Positions 23,024-32,900 of a stretch of DNA of 36,841 nucleotides are shown piece after piece (within the stretch, counting starts at the first letter, position 1; every line of letters starts with the position of its first letter). The stretch covers positions 1 to 36,841 of the forward strand of contig BBXU01000708.1 in the NCBI GenBank assembly GCA_001598975.1. The letters run 5' to 3'. The notes beneath the pieces are model-generated. The model made no database searches, was not told the origin of the DNA, and worked only from the letters and a program-made list of their open reading frames with translations. Position numbers and translations under genes: made by a program. The stretch is from Parachlorella kessleri (lineage: Eukaryota > Chlorophyta > Trebouxiophyceae > Chlorellales > Chlorellaceae).

Positions 23024-23933
23024 CGTAGGGAGTGCCTATTAGCGAAGCCAATTGGCGAGCCGCTGCAACACCCTCAGCCTGGCCTAAAAAGTCATGCTGT
23101 ACACACCACGCGTCTGAACTTTCACAGCAGTTTACAGGCAGGTAGTTGTGCTACTTGGTGAACGAAGGACCGAACAGGGTGCAGCTGACGCCGCAGGTGT
23201 GGGGAGCTGTTTCTCGGCCGATGGGGGCATTGCGTCATGCGCATTGCGGAAATACCCCGCCATTTACTCTAGGGGTTCTTGAACATACTCATACGATCAG
23301 TAATCGAGGCAGCAAAGGTAACCAGGCAAAGGTGACCAGCCATGTGGCTCCAGGGCTGTGCAATGTAACTGATGTCATAATGGTGTGAGCAGGGGCAGCG
23401 CTTTGCATAAGTGCAACACCAGCGGTGTACCTTGCCTCAGTCAGTACTCCGCATGGAATAGTTGCTAAAAGTACAATTTGGAAGAAACTTTGACCAGGCT
23501 CTTGCTAGTTGGGGATAAGGCCCGACAAGCGATAGGCATGAAGTAGGCAGCAAGTGTTGCACTGCTGCTTAACGCACGCAGCAGTGCAAGAGCAGGCTGC
23601 AACACAGGCAAACCAGCCACAGAGTATGCCACAGCAAACAGTGTTTAATGGTCACATAATGGTCACGCATCCCCAGAAGGGCGGGATGTCGCGCTTGGTG
23701 GTCACAATGCCAAGAAAAGGGAAAGCAAACACTGCAACCAAGGGTTGCTTGCTCCCCTTCCTGCGCTTGCTGCTGCTCCTCACGCTCCACAAGACCCTGC
23801 CGCGATCCAGGAGGCAGGCATAATCCTACAGCTCGCAGGGTTGTTAAACTGACTGGGAGTGCAAGCTTGGGAGGGCATGGCTTGCGCCCTCTGCCCGCGC
23901 TCCTAGCAGCGCTTCCCCAGAGCGCCGAGGGGG
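23024..23933. other. Intergenic between HPAT-B (3' end) and HPAT-A (5' end)
   Basis: About 900 bases hold the 3'UTR of paralog B and the promoter of paralog A. I see no coding segment with family resemblance. Confidence 0.5.
23132..23136 (-). promoter_or_regulatory. Candidate TGTAA poly(A) signal for HPAT-B
   Basis: TTACA on the plus strand (TGTAA on minus) about 800 nt past the HPAT-B stop and about 110 nt before the HPAT-A start codon. It is the only exact match in this gap on that strand. If used, HPAT-A would have a very compact promoter. Confidence 0.3.
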
Positions 23934-26900
23934 CTACAAGACCCCGTCCCAGAGCTGTGCAGCATGCCCGGTCTTTGCATACTCATCCCACCCAGGTATC
24001 TTGTCGGTGGCTTCATTGATTGACCGCACCAGATGCCGCACCTGTATGGACAGCAACGTGACAGTGAGTTGCACACGCCCAGCGCACCTCACATCTAAGC
24101 TGCCTTTCGCAACAGCCCGGCTTACCCCTGGCAGGACCCGAGTGGTCCCCAAGGGAGCAGGCAAGAACTGGTGCACAGAGGGTGCTGAGATGAGCAATTA
24201 CAAAGGGTGGCCCCGGTGCAACAGCTGGCACTACATACAGGAGATGATGGCATACAAGCATATCCTCCTCCAAGACGGCGCGCTATGGGTGATGTGACAG
24301 GCATGCCACTGACATGGATGCACATGGGCACCCCGAGAGAGGGCCAGGCCCAGCGTGGGCACGAAGCACTGGCACTCAGCCGGCCGCCCACTCTCCTCAC
24401 CAGCTCGTTCTTGACAGTGGGTGGCGGCTCCTCCATGTGACGCGGCGGCGGCAGGGCGTGGTAGGCCCGCTTGTCCCAGTGCCACTCCCCGATCTTGCCT
24501 GCACAAGCACAGGCAAGCCCAGCATTGTAGGCAACCGTAGCGCACCCAGAGCACCCAGCACCCAGCTTGGCGCAGCGCGTGCAGCCTTGCCAGTCAAAAA
24601 CACCAAGAAAAAATCTGGGCTGGTCATCACGGCCACCATATTTCTTGGCAGGGAGGGGCAGCCGGCCACCTCCCTGTGACAGTTCCATAGCTTCTGGCAG
24701 ACGCACAGTCTGTCCACATACACATTTAAGGGCACCACTTTGTGACGTGGTCCCCGCGCGTGCGGCTGCCAGCACGCTGGGTGACTAGGTCAGGCAGAGC
24801 CAGCGCACCTGGTGTGAAGGCCCCATCCATGTTGAAGTCGTTGCCGTAGGTGTAATGCAGTATGTAGTACAGGTCGAGCTTGGAGTCAAAGGGAGGCTGG
24901 CCCATCATCTGCACATGCGGCAGCACGCGCGGCACACATGCGCAGGTTGCGGACGCTGCTGGCCGCGGGCTGGCGTGAGCGTAGAGAGGTCAGCCAATCA
25001 CTTGGGGTCAGGAAGGGGCAGTGCATAGGTAGCAGGAGCGCTCATGTGTGCAAGGTAGCAAGTGCCCACGGCACGCTGTCAGTGTCATGAGCCGTCCAGC
25101 AACCCCCCAAACACACTTAACAGCGCGTACTAAGGCTGCTTGAGGGCTGGGCAGTTCCCCAGGCTACCGAACTACCAACAGCATGGCCGCTTGCTAGGCA
25201 ACCTTGCCACGCTGCCAAACTCAAAACAGAAACGGTGACAGCTCTGTTTCCACCACTGCAGACTGCACCCGCAGCACAGCTGTCTAGCGCCCAACTGACC
25301 AGCAGCACCCGGCCGGGCTGAGCACTTACATAGAGGTGGAGGTCGATTTTGCTGATGCCCGCTTTGGTGCAGGAAAGCGTGAAGGCGTACATCTCCTGGA
25401 CCCAGCCCCATTCCTTGTTGGACACCGGGTCATTGTGCACCGCAATCGACAGGTTGAACCAGATGGGCATGACACGCTTCATGTCCTCTAGGGTCATCAG
25501 CGTGGGGGCATTGCCTGCAGGCGCAGCAGGGCATGACGACTCAACCAGATGGGCATGTGACCCCCTTCATGTCCTCCATGCTGAGCAGCGTGCCGGCATT
25601 GCCTGCAGGCTCAGCGAAGCATGACGACTCAACCGGTGCCGACTTCCAGCCGCGAACTGCCCTTGGTGGGTATGGAAGCAATGCCTGCAGGTGCGCAGCG
25701 GTGCCTCGATGTGTGCGGTGGACCGTGCATGCGAGAGATATGACTAGGTCGCTGGCTGGGTAGCGTTGGCAACGTGCTGCTTGGCAAGGGACACGGTGAG
25801 ACCCCCAACCACCCAGGAACCCCTATAGCTATCTATAGCTACTGCCACGGCCAAACCGGGCCCGCAACAGCAAGCCTCAGCTCTTCCTCCCCTTCCCACA
25901 CCCAGTGATTGCAGCCAGAGGGGAGTACACAGCCAGCCATGGAGCGTGCCTAATCAAGAGCCCAGGTATCGTGAGGCTATGTTGGCTCGCATGCAAGTAG
26001 GAAGCAGTGTGCTATGCTACCCGACCAGGCCTGCGGATGGCGTGCACATTTCACTCACACAGCGACACTTCTGTGCACACCAAGGGCTCCCACCTATGGG
26101 GGCAATCTGCTCGGCCTCCATCCTGGAGAGCGGCCCGAGGAACCTGGCTGTGATCGGCAGGTTCACCTTGGTCCACGGCTCTATGTAGAAGAAGGGGAAG
26201 GCAGCTGGCCTACAGGGGGAGGGGCGGGGCACCAACACACGCACAGCATCGGCACCAGCACTCCCATCAGGCCAGCCGGCGGGTTGATGTGAGGGCCTGG
26301 GCTTTGTAGGCGGCAAGTGTGTGCCCGCCCTGGCTCGTGGCAGGCACCTGCTCCGTGCTGCAACGTTGCCGCCTTCCCCTGAAATGGCGAGCATTGCTGC
26401 AAAGCATCTGCCGTCCCAGAGTCACCCGGCTCGGGGCTTATGCCACACCAAGCCAGCACCCCACCCACCTACCTCTGCCCCTTCATGAGGTTGGGCATGG
26501 GCTTGAGCCAGATGTGGTCCGGCTCGCTCATGAGCACATACTTCTCGGGGATGGCGGCCTGGCTCACCCACTGAAGAAAGGCGTAGGGCCGGTTGAGCAC
26601 CACGTACCTGCAGCATACATTGGACGTGCTTTGTAGATATGCGTTGTGGCTTGCGAAGGACACCGCGGGGCAGTGACGACATTCCCCATATTTCTACACA
26701 TGCTCATGGCGTAGGATGGCAGACCGAAACCTGTGCAGGGAGTGACACACAGCTGGGGCACACGGCAGGCGGGCCCAGGGCAACCCACCCGTGGTTGGGG
26801 TGCTCCGGCGGCAGCGGGTTGACAACCACGGTGGGTATCTCGCCCATCAGCTCGTCAGCCTGCCCCGAGTGGAGCAGCCGCGTGAAGCCACCCATCTGCA

Positions 26901-29685
26901 CAGGGGCGGGAACGTACCCCCAAGGTGTGCATACGTGGCCAGGCGAGGGGTCGGGGAAATAAATGTCACAGGCCCGCATGCCCCTAGGTCATGCCTTCCC
27001 ACCCAGCCTAGGTATCTCCAAGTCGCACTCTGCCTCCTCCCAACCACCTGGACCCACGGCGATGGCAATGAAACGGTTCGGGATTCTCTGGATCCTGGTC
27101 GCCGCTGCTGTCTGTCTGCCAGCACCACGAAACACACTCCCATGGAGCCCTCGCCGCAGGCCAGCTGCCCGGTCGTCTCACCTGGCAGCTGCCCTGGGTC
27201 TCGCACAGCGCCTTGGTCTTCTTGTACCAATAGAACGCCACGCGCGACTGCCAGTGCACAGCTGACCCCTGCGCCGTGATGACGATGTGGTACCGCCGGT
27301 CATCGCTGGGGTCCTGCATTAGGGCAGCGTCGACAGCGGTGGCTTGCTGGCTGGACAGCTATCATTGTGCCGCAACCCAGTCACACGGTAACAACACCTT
27401 GCCAGCTCGGCCCCTCACAAACACCTTCGCCTTGGTGTGTGAAACTCTGCAGGGCCAGCGCGACTGCTATGGTTGAAGCTCGGCTACCGCCAGGAGACTC
27501 GTGCTAACTCAGGCGCTGCGGCAGCACTGTTCACAGCCGCATCTGCCTTCCACCCACCACAGGCAGCTGCTTGGCATCCTCGGGGCTGACCATGAAGCCA
27601 GTTGTCCAGCCCACATTGGGGCCCTCGTGAGCCGGCCTGGATGCCTCGGGGTGCGCCTGCATATTATTTTGCAAATTGTTTGCGGCGATCCCAGTAAAAT
27701 ATAGTGCGACTGACATTACCACATGGAGCATTACCACATGGAGCGGCATGAACTCCATCAAGAAGTGAGATAAGAGTTGACCTCTGGTCTGTAGGTGAGG
27801 TTGAAAAAGGGCGTTCAAGGGGGGAAGGGGCCTTCAAACGCAGCTGGCTGCCAGCCTAGAACATTTCTCACTCGCTGACAGGTATAGCGTCTTGCATGCC
27901 GTGCCTCAGTGTTGGCAGGCCAGCCGCAAGCGGCGCGTATGCCAGCACATGCGGGAGTCTGGCAGAGCCTAGCCAGCACCCTGTACACCACGGGGCTCAC
28001 CATGTGCTTCAGCCAGCACTCCTTGTGATGCCCGCCGCAAAGCTGAGGGTTCTCACAGTACACCCAGACTGCAGGGCATGGGGGGTGCACAACATATCTT
28101 GGCATCTGCCAATCAGCGCGCTGCTTGGCGCCCCGGCCAGGTAAGGTCCTTGGTGAGGCGAATAGATGTAGCATGGCATGCCGCCAGCCCGCTACAAGGC
28201 TGGCATAGCCCGTTGCATCAGCGCAACCCTTGGCGGTGCTAGAAGGCATTCCATGCCTCCACTCGAGGCTCCACACAGCAGCTGCCACCGAGGAACCCCG
28301 CACTGTTGCGTTGAATGCCAGTGCCAAGCCGTCACTGTTGTAAGAGCCCCCGCTCACTATTGCAGCTGAGCATCTCCTGCTCTTGCTTGGGCTTGTACTC
28401 GGCGCAGGCCTTGCAGCAATCCCCCGCCGTGTCCATGCGGTTGTTCTCGCCCCACACCAGCGCGTCACCCCAATAGCTGAAGCCAAGGCAGGAGACAGTA
28501 GACAAGCTCAGGTAGGGGCCCACACGCCAAGCATGAAGCAGCCTCATGTGTTGGCCAAATCAGAAAGAAAGGACCAGGGCTACCAGCTCCATTTGCCCTG
28601 GGCCTTGCTCGGCTGCTGACTGCCTTGGTCAGCCGTGCTTCCTCATGGCACAGCACTGCACCTGCCAGGTTCTTCAATGCCCTGACAAAGCAACCCCTCC
28701 CGCTCTGCTGGTAAAGACTTTCTACTCCCTGCAAGCCTACGCAGCTAGTAGGCCTCTCGCCATGCTGCTGTCAATCCTTCCTAATGCACATGCAGCACCC
28801 CTTCAAGAGCTGACCAGCCCTTTTGAAGGGCGAGCCTGCAAGACAACCGCCGCTCGCAACCCACCTACGAGACCACGAGGCAAGGCTGCTGTCGTGACGC
28901 GCGGCACTGGACCCGACGCCATGACCCCCCCGTAAGCCACTACTCACTCCATGTTGCGCACCACCCGGCACTGCCCCCCGCCCGTGGTTGACAGCACCTC
29001 CTCAGACTGCTGCTGCGCGCTCTGCGCTACCCCGCCGCGCCCTGCTGCTGATCCTCCTGCTGCTCTTGACCCGTCTCCCCCTGCGCCTGCACCACCTTGC
29101 GGCTGGACAGTGTCGGCCGGCGCCCCTTGGACAAGGTTTTGCTCACCGGGCAGCGAGCCTCTATGCAGCCCTGCAGCAAGGCACAGCCAAAAGAGCAGTA
29201 TGAAGCAGTTCCAGGTAGCAGCTTGGCTGCTGGGTCAAGGCTGTTGCACGCGCCAGCAAACTCACTGGCAAGGCTTGTATAAGGCAACCCTTTGCTGAAG
29301 GCACATGCAACATAAGAACTCTTGGGCCGCTCTCAGTGCAACAGCCAATATAAACGTCTCAACGAGTGTGGCCACAAGGAGCTCGTGGTCGGGTTTTTAG
29401 AGCACCCCTCCAGCTGTGTGCCTAGGAGTTCAGTAGTAGGGCTAAACCAGCCGTACATGCGGTCAACCCACCAGCTCTGCGCTGCGGCAAGTGCTCTAGC
29501 ACGTTTTTCTCCGCCAAGGAGAAGAGGCTCTGTTGATTGTCTGGGGCCTCGTCAGCATCCTCAGCTTCAACTAGTTCCTGGAGCCTGTGTATCGAGCTCC
29601 AGCTCATCAGCACCGTCAATGCCAGCACCGCACATATGAGCCAAGCACGGCGCTGTGCGTTTAACAGCTGGTCGAGTGGCACCAT
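23934..29685 (-). CDS. HPAT: Hydroxyproline O-arabinosyltransferase (GT95) with PAN/apple-like module, paralog B
   Basis: Thirteen exons in minus order: 29685-29472, 29170-28948, 28476-28358, 28068-28001, 27656-27558 (or 27561), 27313-27182, 26895-26789, 26607-26473, 26209-26094, 25514-25330, 24908-24809, 24498-24401, 24041-23934. About 567 aa; all phases agree with either exon 5 end. Residues 11-30 form a signal anchor. The stem is about 75 residues shorter than in paralog A. The Cys-rich module (YWGDALVWGENN, CCKACAEY, VYCENPQLCGGHHKECW) is conserved. Catalytic blocks match plant HPATs closely: GGFTRLLHSG, YVVLNRPYAFLQW, SEPDHIWLKPMPNL (EPDH at about 349-352), FPFFYIEPW, HYTYGNDFNMDG, GKIGEWHWDKR, INEATDKIPGWDEY. 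Role: Golgi arabinosylation of hydroxyproline-rich glycoproteins (family knowledge). It retains the canonical GKIGEW segment that paralog A has lost, so it is the better candidate for ordinary HPAT activity. It starts about 300 bp from the divergent GLG1-like gene. Confidence 0.92.
25457..25634 (-). repeat. About 88-bp tandem repeat duplicating the 5' end of HPAT-B exon 10
   Basis: The acceptor and first 60 nt of exon 10 (exon starts at 25514) are repeated once upstream in the intron, with anchors TCCTCT at 25484 and TCCTCC at 25572, and a trailing fragment of a third unit. The extra copy retains CTGCAG and then encodes NAGTLLSMEDMKGV before a stop. The same arrangement and period occur in paralog A. 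Confidence 0.85.
27714..27744 (-). repeat. 15-bp direct repeat in the HPAT-B-specific intron
   Basis: CATTACCACATGGAG occurs twice back to back. It lies in an AT-richer patch of the intron (28000 down to 27657) that has no counterpart in paralog A. Confidence 0.7.
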
Positions 29686-29992
29686 GGTGTGTCACGGAAA
29701 GCACACCAGCTTAGGTAGCTGCATGCCCCAGCCCTAACAGGCCCTACAGCTCACGAACTAGCTCCGCCTGCACGGACTACTTCGATTGCTGCTACTGCAG
29801 TTGAGTTTGAGCTTGCCGTACAGATCCCGGGCCAGGGTTCCGTGGAATCTCGGAGGTCTCGATCTTCATGGTCCCTAGTCAGGCAGGAGTCAATTGAGCG
29901 TGCGTCTATTCAACAGCAGTGACATTGATAACAACTTTTACCACCCACGCAGGAGGCTGTCAGGGGTGTGGCTGGGCAATGAAGCAGTCGTC
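29686..29992. promoter_or_regulatory. Divergent promoter between HPAT-B (-) and GLG1-like gene (+)
   Basis: About 307 bases lie between the HPAT-B start codon and the proposed GLG1-like start codon. Both promoters must lie in or overlap this interval, which allows shared regulation. No clear TATA box or palindromic site is seen. Confidence 0.45.
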
Positions 29993-32900
29993 ATGAGGCC
30001 AAAGGTCAGTGTTTCAGCGCCATAGTGGCACCATATTGCTCTGCTCCTATCGTAGCTTTGTACCTTGTGATCCCAAGAGTGTCTGACTGTCCCTTTGGCA
30101 CACTGGTGTAGCACTCGGTTGTCTGGGCTCACTTCCCAGCCGGTTGTCTCGCAGCCCTGCTTCTGGGTCGTCACTTGCTTGAAGTCCCTGAGGTTTGCAG
30201 GCAAGGGTGCTGGCGCTGGTCCTGCTGGTCAGCCTGGCCAACGCCCAGCAGGAGCCAGCCTTGAAGCAGGACCCTAAGCAGGCCCTGCCTGCCGCTGGTG
30301 ACGAAACCGGGGTGGCCGCCGCTGCCGTGAGGGAAGTCGCCACAGTGCAAGAGGTGGAAGAGTCTGTTAAGCAGGCCGCTGAGGTGCGCCTCCCTTCCCA
30401 TCAGCACACTCTATACACATCACCACAACTTGTAAACACAAGACTGGGAGCCTAACTCTGTAGGTGACTCCTGTACACTGTCAAAAGCTTGGCACGGAAG
30501 GTTGGAAAAGTAGATCCCACCAGCCGCCGCCAACCCTAATCTGTTGCATGAAGGTCTGTGATTCCAATGCGCTCAGCGGCATGCCTGGGGCATGGGCTGA
30601 GCAGTAAGCAGCAGGAGATGGTGGGCGGATGACAGGGATACCCTGTTCATACCCTGGTTGTGCAGCTGAGGAGCACGGTGCAAAGGGTGATCAACCGACT
30701 CATCGCCAAGGATGCGCCCGGCGACCTTGCAAACCAAGGCCTTGGAGACATCTCTCCTACTGGTAAAGGCTCGGTGGCAGGTCCAGCTTAGGATTGCATC
30801 TACCGGGCATGCCGGTGTGCACCTGCAGGCATGACCCAGGAAGAGCAAATCGTTTGGGCTTCTGAAATGGTGAATGTGTCCAGCTGCTGCGGGCTGGGCC
30901 TGGGCTTTGGTGTCGCCCTTGAGAGACACTGCTTACTTGCTTACGTTTACTACTTGCTCTTCCTTCTACTCAACAACGACACCAGTGTATGGTCTATTCC
31001 CCCGCTGGTGGCAGTGAGTGGCTTTCTAGGCCACACGGGCAGTTGATGCATTCCTGTGGGTCCCTCTGTGTGGTTGATTGCTCTCTGTACCTCTTAGTAC
31101 CCCTCAGTACCCCTCAGTACCTCTCAGTACCTCTCTGAGCCTCGCAGGCGCGTGCAAGGAGGAGATTGCCCGGCACTGCAAGAAGAAGAAGCCAGGGGCC
31201 AGGCGCCTGGCCAAGTGCCTGTGGGACCATCTAGAGGAGCAGGATGACAAGGATGACGAAGAGGAGGCATCGTTCTCACATGAGTGCAGGTAGGCAGTGC
31301 AAGGTAATGTGTTGTTGCACTGGGAAGGGTGGAATATTCAAGCATGACCCTTGACCAACATGGTTAGCAGGAAGCACGCCTAAGACACTTGCAGCTACAG
31401 GTGGGGTTTGTCACTCCCCTGGAACCCACACAACACAGTACTGACACTACTTGTCATTAGACTGTGAGTGATGCTGACGACAGCATGCAGCAAGGATATA
31501 AGTGCTGCACCACTCGATTGTTAAGCGCTCTGGTAAGGCCTAGTGGGTTGAGGGTGTTGTCACAGCTTAGCACAGCTTCATATCGGGATACCCAAGGTTA
31601 TGTCACACGCTCCCTTGGCTTTCAGTGATATGCTAGGACGGGGGGAGGGCCAGGCGGCTGTGGCTGCTGTGAGGGTCCTTGGTGCTGTGGCGTTGATGGG
31701 ATTAGGGAGGCGAGAGGCTACAGCTGGTGGTGTCTGCTCAACCTCCCCTGGTTCCTGGACGGCTTTGCAGGGCCGAGCTAGATGCTCTGGAGCAGGACGC
31801 GGCTGGCAACGTCAACAAGAACATCCCATTGGGTGGGTGGGGGCGCCTTGGTTGGTGGCCACAACCTGTTGCCTCCTGGCACCTGCTGGCAGCTCTGCTG
31901 GTTATCATGTAAATGTCACGCAGAGCCGGTCTTGCAGTGCATCGATGTGACCACAAAACAGCAAAAGCCTGTCCAGTTACCCAGGGGCGGATGCTATTGC
32001 ACCCCGCCCATGGCCTGAGGAGGCTGTGGTTCTCTCAATTGTCACAACCTTGGTGGCCACCTGCATGCATTCCGCCCATACAACCCTGGCGGCCTGCAGA
32101 ACCACCAGACAGGCTTGTGCAGAAGTGGTCTCAGTCGAGATCAGGTTGCTGTCCCACTTCTGTGCCGCTAATAGCCTGCCAGTCAAAATACTGAACAGGC
32201 AGTGATGTGCCTTTTTCATTGCCTGCAGCCCTGGCGTGCAAGGAGGACATAGAGGAGCGGTGTCAGGATGTGGAGGTGGGCCAGCCTGGCGCCCTGCTGG
32301 CCTGCCTGAGGCGCAAGCGCAGGGAGCTCAGGGCGCCGTGCAAGAAGCAGGCAAGCGAAGCGGAGAGGTGGGGGCTCACAGCCAGGGGAAGCTGCCCTGT
32401 GGTGGCCTTTATGCAAATGCAATAATACTGCCGGCAGGCTCGGGTCGGCACGGAGGGCGGCCGCCTGGTGGACTCACAGCAGCTGCAGTGCTCACCTCTC
32501 CAGCTATGTCTTACCTTGCATCAAGGCCTGCAATCAGGTGGCGGCTGTGAAGGTGTGGGGGAAAGCCAGTCCGCAGCGGCGCCTCGCTGACCTGGCCTGT
32601 CATGCCTGCTGCGCCAGGTGTTCATTGCCATGCTGATGTCAGCCCAGGACCTGAGGCTGGACCTCCAAGCTTGGAAGGAGTGCTCGGCTGACGCCAAGAG
32701 GCTGTGCCCAACCGTCGCTGCGCACAGGGGACGGATCCAGGTGTGAGCCGCCTCCCCTGCAGGAGTTGTTTCCTCTATTAGGGATAACTCTGCGCCTGCG
32801 CCACCCTCGTGTGAGAGGAGCTGTGGGGTGCCTCAGGCTGAGTCTGCCTAGGCCAATGCCTGCTGCAAGACATCATAGTGGCATGCTGTTAACCCCACCC

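Noticed and set aside
23554..23823. Plus-strand open frame between the two HPAT genes
   Set aside because: No recognisable domain or splice context; more likely 3'UTR or intergenic sequence of the minus-strand genes.
32341..32356. GC donor (CAG|GCAAGC) as the end of GLG1 exon 6
   Set aside because: Phase fits, but the GT donor at 32368 plus a 49-nt exon 7 with good splice sites also fits and uses canonical signals; kept only as an alternative.
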